A DNA stretch of 14,290 nt, taken from contig DATGSX010000141.1 of the NCBI GenBank assembly GCA_035302145.1, positions 1 through 14,290 of the forward strand. The letters run 5' to 3'. Both the position numbers and the translations under genes were made by a program. The stretch is from JAJYTI01 sp035302145 (GTDB lineage Bacteria > Bacteroidota > Bacteroidia > Flavobacteriales > Flavobacteriaceae). The notes under the pieces are model-generated. The model saw only the letters and a program-made list of their open reading frames with translations. It searched no databases and was not told the origin of the DNA. Every line of letters starts with the position of its first letter. Positions within the stretch are counted from its first letter, which is position 1. This document shows positions 7,534 through 14,290 of this stretch, one piece after another.

Positions 7534-8565
7534 ATGCAACTGTACAACAAATTAAGTGCGGAAGAGAGAGCTTCTCTATTGAAAGAAGCTGGCGAAGAAC
7601 GCCTAACCCTTTCTTTCTACAAGTATTTTCATATCGGTAACCCACAAATTTTTAGAAACCATCTTTTTGTAGCTTGGGATCAAATGGACGTCCTAGGACG
7701 AATCTATGTCGCTCATGAAGGGATTAATGCACAACTATCACTTCCGGCTAAACGCTTCGAAGAATTTAAAAGTTTCTTAGATAATATTCCTGCTTTGGAG
7801 GATGTTAGGCTAAACATTGCTATAGAACATCATTTAAAATCTTTTTTAAAGCTAAAAATAAAGGTTCGCGATAAGATTGTATCCGATGGGTTAAACGATG
7901 ATACGTTTGATGTTACCAACAAAGGGGTTCATGTGGATGCAGAGAAGTTCAACGAGCTTATTTCTGATCCGAACACGGTTTTGGTAGATATGCGAAATCA
8001 CTACGAAAGTGAAATAGGGCATTTTAAAGGAGCGGTAACTCCAGATGTAGACACTTTCCGTGATTCCTTACCAATTATAGAAGAGCAGCTTAAAGAGCAC
8101 AAGGAGGATAAAAACCTTGTAATGTACTGTACCGGCGGTATTCGTTGTGAGAAAGCTAGTGCCTACTACAAACATCGTGGGTTTAAAAACGTATACCAAT
8201 TAGAGGGTGGTATTATTGAGTATGCACGTCAAGTAGAACAAAAAGGTTTAGAAAACATGTTCTTGGGCAAGAACTTTGTTTTTGATCACCGTCGTGCAGA
8301 GCGTATTAGCGACGATGTAATTGCCAACTGTCATCAGTGTGGTGAGCCGTGCGATACCCATGTAAACTGTGCAAACGAAGCATGTCACCTGTTGTTTATA
8401 CAGTGTGATTCGTGTGCAGAAAAAATGCAAAATTGTTGTTCCGACGATTGTATAGAAATTATTCAACTACCATACGAGGAGCAAAAGCGTTTAAGAAGAG
8501 GTACGCATAACAGCAATAAAATATTTAAAAAAGGACGATCGGAAGTCTTGAAATATAAGCAGTAA
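7534..8565 (+). CDS. trhO: tRNA uridine(34) hydroxylase, rhodanese-domain (TrhO/YceA family)
   Basis: TrhO hydroxylates uridine-34 in tRNA anticodons to 5-hydroxyuridine, the precursor of 5-oxyacetyl-type wobble modifications. From the ATG at 7534 the protein has 343 residues. The N-terminal acylphosphatase-like domain includes GRIYVAHEGINAQLS (55-69). A rhodanese domain follows, with VLVDMRNHYESEIGHFKGA (149-167) and the loop YCTGGIRCEKA (198-208), where C199 and C205 sit at the catalytic loop. A cysteine-rich C-terminal segment (C266, C269, C273, C279, C284, C291, C294, C301, C302, C306) follows FVFDHRRAERISDDVIA and is typical of the family; metal binding is possible. An upstream TTG at 7486 would add 16 residues but lies in a promoter -7 box, and the family N-terminus begins near 'YNKLSAEER', so the ATG is preferred. 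The gene appears to be transcribed alone. Confidence 0.92.
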   Translation: MQLYNKLSAEERASLLKEAGEERLTLSFYKYFHIGNPQIFRNHLFVAWDQMDVLGRIYVAHEGINAQLSLPAKRFEEFKSFLDNIPALEDVRLNIAIEHHLKSFLKLKIKVRDKIVSDGLNDDTFDVTNKGVHVDAEKFNELISDPNTVLVDMRNHYESEIGHFKGAVTPDVDTFRDSLPIIEEQLKEHKEDKNLVMYCTGGIRCEKASAYYKHRGFKNVYQLEGGIIEYARQVEQKGLENMFLGKNFVFDHRRAERISDDVIANCHQCGEPCDTHVNCANEACHLLFIQCDSCAEKMQNCCSDDCIEIIQLPYEEQKRLRRGTHNSNKIFKKGRSEVLKYKQ

Positions 8566-8671
8566 ACAACTCACTTACCTTTACTACCAAAAGTAGATTG
8601 TATCTATGCTGGCGCCTCATAAGATTCTGTGAAAACTAAGAGCCCTACTGCTTATTAAAAATATTTATCTG

Positions 8672-8679
8672 TATCTTTA
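8672..8679 (+). promoter_or_regulatory. Weak candidate promoter of the PSP1-gldH-PBP1A operon
   Basis: TATCTTTA matches the -7 consensus except for the final G, and TTA lies 17 bases upstream (8652-8654) as a one-mismatch -33 element. Transcription from here, starting near 8685, would place the palindrome at 8710-8737 in the leader. Confidence 0.3.
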
Positions 8680-8709
8680 CTTTTTAACAAATTAAAGTTT
8701 AACAATAGA

Positions 8710-8737
8710 CTTACTCCCTTGCATGCGAGGGAGTAAG
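8710..8737. repeat. Nearly perfect 28-bp palindrome ahead of the PSP1 start codon
   Basis: CTTACTCCCT (8710-8719) and AGGGAGTAAG (8728-8737) pair perfectly. The centre is T-GCATGC-G, itself palindromic, with a single T/G mismatch. The right arm ends 18 bases before the ATG at 8756. No T-run follows on either strand, so it is not a standard intrinsic terminator. It could be a leader hairpin affecting translation of the operon, or a dimeric protein-binding site. The arms are much more GC-rich than the surroundings. Confidence 0.7.
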
Positions 8738-8755
8738 CATTATATACAATAAAAT

Positions 8756-10015
8756 ATGGGCTGTACAAGTTGTGCAACTGGCACCAATGGCCAACCAAAA
8801 GGATGCAGGAATAATGGTACTTGTGGTACCGATGCTTGCAATAAACTTACTGTTTTCAATTGGTTGTCCAACATGTCCTTACCTGTAGATATGGAACCGT
8901 TTAATGCGGTGGAGGTTCGTTTTAAAAACGGACGTAAACATTTCTACAAAACCAATCCTAAGTTTTCTGTAGCAATGGGAGATGTGGTGGTTACGGAGGC
9001 TGAAAAAGGATTTGATGTAGGAATAGTATCGCTTACCGGAGAGTTGGTAAGGGTGCAAATGCAAAAGAAAAAGGAGTCTTTAGATACCGATAAACTTCCT
9101 GAAATATATCGAAAAGCCACACAAGAAGATGTGGATAAATGGCAAGGACTAAGAGAAAAAGAACCTGAAGTGCAAAAACGATCTCGAGAAATCGCAATGC
9201 ATTTAGGGTTAGAAATGAAAATATCGGATGTAGAATACCAAGGAGATGGTTCCAAGGCTACGTTTTATTATACCGCAGAAGGAAGAGTAGATTTCCGAGA
9301 GCTAATTAAAGATTTGGCTAGAGCATTTCATATTCGAATAGAAATGAAGCAAATTGGCTATAGACAAGAAGCGGCTAGATTAGGAGGAATTGGCTCGTGT
9401 GGTCGGGAGCTTTGTTGCTCTACTTGGTTAACCGACTTTCGATCGGTGTCTACCTCTGCAGCACGTTACCAGCAATTAGCTCTAAATCCACAAAAACTTG
9501 CCGGACAATGTGGTAAATTAAAATGTTGCCTAAACTACGAGTTAGATACTTATTTAGAAGCATTGGACTTTTTCCCGAAATTAGACGCCAAAATTAAAAC
9601 GGAAAAAGGACTAGCCATTTGCCAGAAAGTGGATGTTTTTCGCAATTTAATGTGGTATTCCTACGTTGAAAACGGAATGAAATGGCATGAAATTTCCGTG
9701 AAAAAGGTCAAGGAAATGATCGCTAAGAACGAGAAGGGCGAGTTGATAAAAGACTTAGAGGATTATGCCGAACCAGAAGAACCAACCGATACACTTAAGT
9801 TCAGCGAGGCTTCTAATAATTTAGATAGTTTGACGCGTTTTGATACGCCTAAAAAACCTAAATCAAAGCGACGCAATCGTGGAAGGCGTAGAAGAAGGCG
9901 AGGAAGACAAAATCCCAATGCAAAAAATGCAGCTTCCAATAAGGAGTCGAATACTAAAAATAAAAGAAGAAATAGAGGTAAAGGAAACCATCCTAATTCT
10001 AATAAAAATGCATAG
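8756..10015 (+). CDS. PSP1-domain protein, RicT/YaaT-like, with N-terminal Cys cluster and basic C-terminal tail
   Basis: This 419-residue protein belongs to the PSP1 family, whose best-studied member is Bacillus RicT (YaaT), part of a [4Fe-4S]-carrying complex affecting RNA processing. The family core is at about 45-320, with AMGDVVVTEAEKGFDVGIV (73-91) and two cysteine motifs: GSCGRELCCSTW (C215, C220, C221) and GQCGKLKCCLNYE (C252, C257, C258). These are the family's conserved cysteines and plausible Fe-S ligands. Residues 1-30 add a second cluster (C3, C6, C17, C23, C28). From about 365 to the end the protein is low-complexity and very basic (KRRNRGRRRRRRGR), suggesting nucleic-acid or ribosome binding. 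No other Ric protein is encoded nearby. The gene overlaps gldH by 8 bases and leads an operon with gldH and PBP1A. Its exact role in Bacteroidota is not known to me. Confidence 0.88.
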   Translation: MGCTSCATGTNGQPKGCRNNGTCGTDACNKLTVFNWLSNMSLPVDMEPFNAVEVRFKNGRKHFYKTNPKFSVAMGDVVVTEAEKGFDVGIVSLTGELVRVQMQKKKESLDTDKLPEIYRKATQEDVDKWQGLREKEPEVQKRSREIAMHLGLEMKISDVEYQGDGSKATFYYTAEGRVDFRELIKDLARAFHIRIEMKQIGYRQEAARLGGIGSCGRELCCSTWLTDFRSVSTSAARYQQLALNPQKLAGQCGKLKCCLNYELDTYLEALDFFPKLDAKIKTEKGLAICQKVDVFRNLMWYSYVENGMKWHEISVKKVKEMIAKNEKGELIKDLEDYAEPEEPTDTLKFSEASNNLDSLTRFDTPKKPKSKRRNRGRRRRRRGRQNPNAKNAASNKESNTKNKRRNRGKGNHPNSNKNA

Positions 10016-10496
10016 AATAGTATTACTCGGTTGTATCCTTATTGCAGTTTTATCTTGCTCCGATAATAGAATTCTATACGGCGATATTAAATCTGTTGGC
10101 GATGCATGGTCAAAAGATGAGGTGATTCAATTTGACATTCCAGAATTGGATACGCTGCAAGGGTACAATGTTTATTTAAATTTACGCAACAACCATCACT
10201 ATCCTTACAACAATATTTATCTTATTGTAGGATTAGAATTTCCAAATGGTATGCAGGAGGTAGATACATTGCAGTACAGAATGGCATATCCAAATGGTGA
10301 ATGGATGGGGGAAGGTATAGGAAGTATAAAAGAGAACCTTCTTTGGTATAAAGAAAACTTTCGTTTTGCGGAAGAGGGAAACTATAAGTTAACCATTCAA
10401 CAAGCGGTTAGAAAAAACGGACAAGTAGAAGGGGATGCCGAACTACTAGGCATTACCGACGTTGGGTTTAGTATTGAACGTATAGAAAACGAATAG
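10008..10496 (+). CDS. gldH: Gliding motility lipoprotein GldH
   Basis: GldH is a cell-envelope lipoprotein required for gliding in Flavobacterium johnsoniae; its gene is also kept in many non-gliding Bacteroidota. The chosen ATG (10008) gives 162 residues, with a lipoprotein signal peptide (MHRIVLLGCILIAVLS) and Cys17 as lipid anchor. The mature part carries the family pattern YNVYLNLRNNHHYPYNNIYL (53-72), then LIVGLEFPNG, a hydrophilic loop with GEWMGEGIGSIKENLLWY (97-114), and YKLTIQQAVR near the end. The frame is open further upstream to a TTG at 9840, but those 56 codons lie inside the PSP1 gene in another frame, encode a charged stretch, and would bury the signal peptide, so they are not coding. 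The start lies inside the end of the PSP1 gene, pointing to coupled translation, and PBP1A begins 15 bases after the stop. Confidence 0.93.
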   Translation: MHRIVLLGCILIAVLSCSDNRILYGDIKSVGDAWSKDEVIQFDIPELDTLQGYNVYLNLRNNHHYPYNNIYLIVGLEFPNGMQEVDTLQYRMAYPNGEWMGEGIGSIKENLLWYKENFRFAEEGNYKLTIQQAVRKNGQVEGDAELLGITDVGFSIERIENE

Positions 10497-10511
10497 GACT
10501 AACGGATTGAC

Positions 10512-12827
10512 ATGAAAAAGAATAAAAAACAAACAAAAAAGAAGCAAACAAGTTTCGGGAAATACATCCGTTGGTTTTGGTTGCTTTTTGCTGCAGGAGT
10601 GTTTGCGATTGCAGGCATTTTTCTCCTTGCATCCTGGGGGGCATTTGGTAAACTTCCAGACGAAACAGCCCTTGAAAATCCTGAGAAAAATTTAGCAACA
10701 GCAATTATTTCTTCCGATGGGGTTACTATTGGTAAATTCTATAAAGAAAATCGTACCCCAGTAACCTACGAGATGCTGCCTCCTCATTTGATAGAGGCAT
10801 TGATATCTACCGAAGATATAAGGTTTTATAAACACTCTGGGATCGATGCTCGAGGTACTTTAAGAGCAATCTTGACCATGGGGTCCAAAGGTGGAGCAAG
10901 TACCATTACTCAGCAGTTAGCTAAGCTTTATTTTACAGATAATGTCTCTAAGAATACGCTACAACGAGTTATTCAGAAAGTAAAAGAGTGGATTATTGCC
11001 GTTCGCCTAGAAAGACGTTATACCAAAGAAGAAATTCTTACCATGTATTTCAACGAATATGACTTCGTAAATCAGGCAGTAGGCATTGAGTCGGCAGCAC
11101 ATATATATTTTGATAAAAGTCCTTCGGATCTTAGCGTAGAAGAATCGGCGGTATTGGTTGGAATGTTCGTGAACTCTTCTTTATACAATCCTGTTCGAAA
11201 TCCAGCCGGTGTAACCAATCGCCGAAATGTTGTACTAGGCCAAATGCACAAGTATAAGTTTATAGACAAAATACAGCGCGATTCGCTTATGGCAAAGCCA
11301 TTGGATATAAGGTTTACCCCACAGGGACACGATGAGGGAATTGCTACTTACTTCCGTGAATATGTCCGTGAATTCACCAATACATGGATAAGAGAGAATC
11401 CAAAAAGCGATGGTAGCTATTACAATATGTATAGCGATGGGCTGAAGATATATGTTACTTTAGACTCTAAGATGCAAGAGCATGCAGAGAAAGCTATAGA
11501 TGAACATATGCGAAATTTACAAAGGCAATTCGACGTACAGAATAAGAATAATGCTACTGCACCTTTTAGAGGGATAACCAAGGAGCAAACCAATGGCATT
11601 ATAAATGCTTCTATGCGTAGAAGTGATCGTTGGCGTGAGATGCGTGAAAAAGGTATGAGTGAAAAGGAAATAGTAGACTCATTCCATAAAGAAACACGCA
11701 TGCGAATTTTTTCATGGGGAGGTGATATCGACACCATTATGAAACCCATCGACTCCATTCGTTACTACAAGTCTTTCCTACAAGCATCCATGATGTCGAT
11801 GACACCACAAACCGGTGAGGTAAAGGCTTGGGTAGGTGGAATAGACTATAAACATTTTAAATACGATATGGTTCGTAAAGGAAAGAGACAAACAGGCTCT
11901 GTTTTTAAGCCGTTTGTATATGCTACAGCCATAGATCAAATGCACTTGTCGCCTTGCGATTTATTTCCGAACACATTATATACTATAGAAGCAGGTAAGT
12001 ATGGGTTGTTGAAACCTTGGACTCCTAAAAATGCTGGGGATAAGTATGGTGGAATGCTAACTTTAAAAGAAGCACTTGCGCAATCGGTTAACACGATTTC
12101 TGCAAGGCTTATGGATAGAGTAGGACCTGTACCAGTGCTTGAATTGATCGAGAAGATGGGAGTAGATACGCATGGCATGCCAGAAAGTCCATCTTTAGGT
12201 TTAGGAGTTGCCGATATTTCGGTGTACGAAATGGTAGGTGCGTACAGCGTATTAGCAAATAAAGGAGTTTACGTTAAGCCCTCATTAATCCAACGTATAG
12301 AAGATAAAAACGGAACCATTCTATACCAAAACACTCCAGAAACTCGCGATGTGATGAGTGCCGAAACGGCTTACGTAACGGTAAAATTGATGGAAGGAGT
12401 TACAGTGAATGGATCGGGAACGCGATTACGCCACAAGTGGGCGGTGAATTCGCCAGTGTATAAAAACGCTATTACGGGTTACCCATATGCTTTTGAAAAT
12501 CCAATAGCAGGTAAAACAGGAACTACACAAAATCAAAGTGATGGTTGGTTTATAGGGATGGTTCCCGATTTAGTAACCGGAGTATGGGTTGGTGGCGAAG
12601 ACCGTGCTACTCGTTTTTCAAACTTAGCCTATGGACAAGGTGCTACAATGGCACTGCCTATTTGGGGCTTGTATATGAAAAAATGTTATGCAGACGAAGA
12701 GTTAAACATATCGGATGGAGAGTTCGAAGCACCTGAAGTATTGACTATTGAAACCGATTGTGATAAATATAAAGCTAAAGATAGTACCAACGATGAGTTA
12801 GAATGGGAAGATCAATTAGACTTCTAA
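10512..12827 (+). CDS. Class A penicillin-binding protein (PBP1A), bifunctional transglycosylase/transpeptidase
   Basis: This 771-residue inner-membrane enzyme polymerises lipid II into glycan strands and cross-links peptides in the periplasm. A Lys-rich cytoplasmic tail (1-18) precedes one membrane segment at about 20-42. The GT51 domain has EDIRFYKHSGID (catalytic Glu101), GASTITQQLAK (128-138) and KEEILTMYFNEYDF (172-185). The transpeptidase domain has SVFK (Ser463 nucleophile, Lys466), SVN (525-527) and KTGTT (668-672), all intact. Between the two domains, about 335-425 form a charged, Met/Arg-rich linker (MRRSDRWREMREKGMSEKE, then IFSWGGDIDTIM), which I recall as common in Bacteroidota PBP1A. 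The C-terminus is acidic (DELEWEDQLDF). It is the last gene of the PSP1-gldH operon. Only weak dyad symmetry follows the stop at 12829-12851, so termination is not clear. The gene is of mrcA/ponA type; no symbol is assigned because usage in this group varies. Confidence 0.95.
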   Translation: MKKNKKQTKKKQTSFGKYIRWFWLLFAAGVFAIAGIFLLASWGAFGKLPDETALENPEKNLATAIISSDGVTIGKFYKENRTPVTYEMLPPHLIEALISTEDIRFYKHSGIDARGTLRAILTMGSKGGASTITQQLAKLYFTDNVSKNTLQRVIQKVKEWIIAVRLERRYTKEEILTMYFNEYDFVNQAVGIESAAHIYFDKSPSDLSVEESAVLVGMFVNSSLYNPVRNPAGVTNRRNVVLGQMHKYKFIDKIQRDSLMAKPLDIRFTPQGHDEGIATYFREYVREFTNTWIRENPKSDGSYYNMYSDGLKIYVTLDSKMQEHAEKAIDEHMRNLQRQFDVQNKNNATAPFRGITKEQTNGIINASMRRSDRWREMREKGMSEKEIVDSFHKETRMRIFSWGGDIDTIMKPIDSIRYYKSFLQASMMSMTPQTGEVKAWVGGIDYKHFKYDMVRKGKRQTGSVFKPFVYATAIDQMHLSPCDLFPNTLYTIEAGKYGLLKPWTPKNAGDKYGGMLTLKEALAQSVNTISARLMDRVGPVPVLELIEKMGVDTHGMPESPSLGLGVADISVYEMVGAYSVLANKGVYVKPSLIQRIEDKNGTILYQNTPETRDVMSAETAYVTVKLMEGVTVNGSGTRLRHKWAVNSPVYKNAITGYPYAFENPIAGKTGTTQNQSDGWFIGMVPDLVTGVWVGGEDRATRFSNLAYGQGATMALPIWGLYMKKCYADEELNISDGEFEAPEVLTIETDCDKYKAKDSTNDELEWEDQLDF

Positions 12828-12967
12828 TAAAGTTTCTTAAACTAGCTTTATAATTATTTAAAAAGCAAAAATTCTTTATTGTAGAATTGGGTCTCTATTT
12901 TTCCTCATAATTTTTCGGATGGAAGCCATTATATTTTTTGTATTTTTAGGGAAAAATTAGCGAGACT

Positions 12968-13666
12968 ATGATTACAAAAACTGTAAAGGATGTCCAAGAA
13001 GCTTGTCGCGGCGTGAAAGATGGTATGACTATCATGTTTGGGGGGTTCGGATTATGCGGAATTCCTGAAAATGCTATAGCAGAATTGGATCGATTAAATA
13101 TTCAAGAACTTACCTGTATATCTAACAATGCTGGAGTAGATGACTTTGGCTTAGGATTATTGCTTAGAAAGAAGCAAATAAAGAGGATGATTGCCTCTTA
13201 TGTAGGCGAGAATGCAGAGTTCGAAAGACAAATGCTTTCTGGAGAAATGGAGGTAGACCTTGTGCCACAAGGAACTTTAGCACAACGTTGCCAAGCCGCA
13301 CAAAGCGGTATCCCAGCATTCTTCACTCCAGCGGGATATGGAACCGAAGTAGCCGAAGGAAAAGAAACTAGAAAGTTTGGAGATAAACACTATGTATTGG
13401 AAGAAGCATTCCAAGCAGACTTTTCTTTTGTAAAAGCATGGAAAGGCGATACCGCAGGAAACCTAATTTTTAAAGGAACAGCAAGGAATTTTAATCCAGT
13501 GATGTGCGGTGCTGCAAAAATCACGGTAGCTGAGGTAGAGGAGCTGGTACCAGCAGGAGAATTAGATCCAAATCAAATTCACATTCCAGGAATCTTTGTA
13601 CAGCGCATATTCCAAGGCGAGAAGTTTGAAAAGAGAATTGAACAATTAACCGTTAGAAAGAAATAA
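12968..13666 (+). CDS. scoA: 3-oxoacid CoA-transferase subunit A (succinyl-CoA:3-ketoacid CoA-transferase)
   Basis: This is the alpha subunit of a heterodimeric family I CoA-transferase that moves CoA between succinyl-CoA (or acetyl-CoA) and acetoacetate, for ketone-body or butanoate metabolism in the cytoplasm. The 232-residue length is normal. Signatures include GGFGLCGIPE (25-34), SNNAG (52-56), LVPQGTLAQR (98-107), PAGYGTEVAEGKE (121-133) and IPGIFVQRI (206-214). The ATG at 12968 gives the expected N-terminus. Its partner scoB starts one base after the stop codon. The 140-bp upstream gap shows only weak -7-like boxes (TATTTTTTG and TATTTTTA at about 12932-12948) and no TTG at the right distance. 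The close relatives atoD (acetate/acetoacetate CoA-transferase) cannot be fully excluded by sequence inspection alone. Confidence 0.92.
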   Translation: MITKTVKDVQEACRGVKDGMTIMFGGFGLCGIPENAIAELDRLNIQELTCISNNAGVDDFGLGLLLRKKQIKRMIASYVGENAEFERQMLSGEMEVDLVPQGTLAQRCQAAQSGIPAFFTPAGYGTEVAEGKETRKFGDKHYVLEEAFQADFSFVKAWKGDTAGNLIFKGTARNFNPVMCGAAKITVAEVEELVPAGELDPNQIHIPGIFVQRIFQGEKFEKRIEQLTVRKK

Positions 13667-13667
13667 G

Positions 13668-14290
13668 ATGGCACTTACCAAAGAACAAATAGCACAACGA
13701 ATTGCTAAAGAAGTAAAAGATGGCTATTACGTAAACTTGGGAATAGGTATTCCTACTCTAGTAGCCAACTATGTACGTGATGATATAGAAGTGGATTTTC
13801 AAAGCGAAAATGGAATCTTGGGCATGGGGCCTTTTCCATTGGAAGGCGAAGAAGATGCAGATTTGATCAATGCAGGTAAACAAACCATTACGGCATTGCC
13901 AGGAGCGGCTTATTTTGACTCTGCTATGAGCTTTGCAATGATTCGTGGACAGCATGTAGACCTGACTATTTTAGGAGCTATGGAGGTGGCACAAAATGGC
14001 GATATAGCCAATTGGAAGATTCCAGATGTAATGGTGAAGGGTATGGGAGGCGCAATGGACTTGGTATCATCGGCAGAGAATATTATCGTTGCTATGCGCC
14101 ATACCAACCGTGCAGGTGAATCTAAATTGCTTAAAGAGTGTGCTTTACCACTAACAGGCGTAAACTGTGTAAAGAAAGTGGTTACAGATTTATGCGTAGT
14201 AGAAATAGTAGATAATAAATTTAAACTGCTAGAACGTGCTCCAGGAGTAAGCATAGAAGAAATTAAAGCCGCAACAGAAGGCGAGCTAAT
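13668..14290 (+). CDS. scoB: 3-oxoacid CoA-transferase subunit B (partial, C-terminus outside window)
   Basis: This is the beta subunit that carries the catalytic residue of the CoA-transferase. The frame is open from the ATG at 13668 to the right edge, 207 complete codons, and the family is usually about 215-220 residues, so only the last few residues are missing. It begins with GYYVNLGIGIPTLVANY (19-35), followed by FQSENGILGMGP (44-55), where Glu47 of the SENG motif is the nucleophile that forms the glutamyl-CoA thioester. Further family segments are PGAAYFDSAMSF, VDLTILGAMEV, PDVMVKGMGGAMDL and APGVSIEEI. One base separates it from scoA, so the two subunits are certainly co-expressed. Minus-strand frames across this region are shadows. 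Confidence 0.94.
   Translation, partial: MALTKEQIAQRIAKEVKDGYYVNLGIGIPTLVANYVRDDIEVDFQSENGILGMGPFPLEGEEDADLINAGKQTITALPGAAYFDSAMSFAMIRGQHVDLTILGAMEVAQNGDIANWKIPDVMVKGMGGAMDLVSSAENIIVAMRHTNRAGESKLLKECALPLTGVNCVKKVVTDLCVVEIVDNKFKLLERAPGVSIEEIKAATEGEL

Noticed and set aside
8555..8655. Perfect 10-base inverted repeat (ATAAGCAGTA / TACTGCTTAT) spanning the end of trhO
   Set aside because: The arms are 81 bases apart with nothing structured between them and no T-run after, so it is more likely chance than a terminator.
8944..9255. 103-codon minus-strand frame within the PSP1 gene
   Set aside because: The plus strand carries a conserved family protein; the minus frame is Ser/Cys/Phe-rich shadow sequence.
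9840..10007. Upstream TTG extension of gldH by 56 codons
   Set aside because: It lies inside the PSP1 gene in another frame, over the Arg-codon-rich tail, and would place a charged stretch before a clear lipoprotein signal peptide that starts at the ATG at 10008.
11420..11758. 112-codon minus-strand frame within the PBP1A gene
   Set aside because: It is a shadow of the linker and transpeptidase coding sequence and has no upstream signals.
12829..12851. Weak dyad (TAAAG ... CTTTA) after the PBP1A stop
   Set aside because: The stem is short and AT-only in most pairs, with no clear T-run, so it does not support a terminator call.
13910..14254. 114-codon minus-strand frame over scoB
   Set aside because: scoB is a well-conserved gene on the other strand with its catalytic Glu motif; the antisense frame has no domain.

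Overview
This AT-rich window looks like chromosomal DNA from a member of the Bacteroidota, most likely class Flavobacteriia. The evidence is a gliding-motility lipoprotein gene (gldH), several lipoproteins, a TonB-dependent receptor with an N-terminal carboxypeptidase-regulatory-like domain, few Shine-Dalgarno sequences, and several -7 boxes matching the Bacteroidota consensus TAnnTTTG. No tRNA, rRNA, CRISPR array, insertion sequence or prophage gene was seen. Most of the window is conserved core gene content.

Left part (1-4251, minus strand): a TonB-dependent outer-membrane receptor is followed 4 bp downstream by a DUF4374-like lipoprotein that runs off the left edge. Together they resemble a receptor plus surface-lipoprotein pair for siderophore or other metal-chelate uptake (XusA/XusB-like). 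Upstream of them, behind its own hairpin terminator, lies a small secreted lipoprotein with a lipocalin-like look and no assigned function. A 594-bp AT-rich divergent region (4252-4845) holds promoters for that lipoprotein and for the lysine genes.

Middle part (4846-8565, plus strand): lysC (lysine-sensitive type aspartokinase) and lysA (diaminopimelate decarboxylase) overlap by one base. They catalyse the first and last steps of lysine/meso-diaminopimelate synthesis, so they also feed peptidoglycan synthesis. trhO (tRNA U34 hydroxylase, rhodanese family) follows with its own promoters. The longest open frames of lysC and trhO begin at TTG codons that lie inside promoter -7 boxes, so both starts are moved downstream to ATG codons.

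Right part (8756-14290, plus strand): a PSP1/RicT-like cysteine-rich protein, gldH and a class A penicillin-binding protein (PBP1A) form a tight operon, preceded by a nearly perfect 28-bp palindrome just ahead of the first start codon. After a 140-bp gap come scoA and scoB (3-oxoacid CoA-transferase subunits A and B), with scoB cut by the right edge.

I found no clearly new multi-gene system. The points most worth a second look are the XusAB-like pair, the orphan RicT-like protein tied to gldH and PBP1A, the palindrome at 8710-8737, and the promoter/start corrections.
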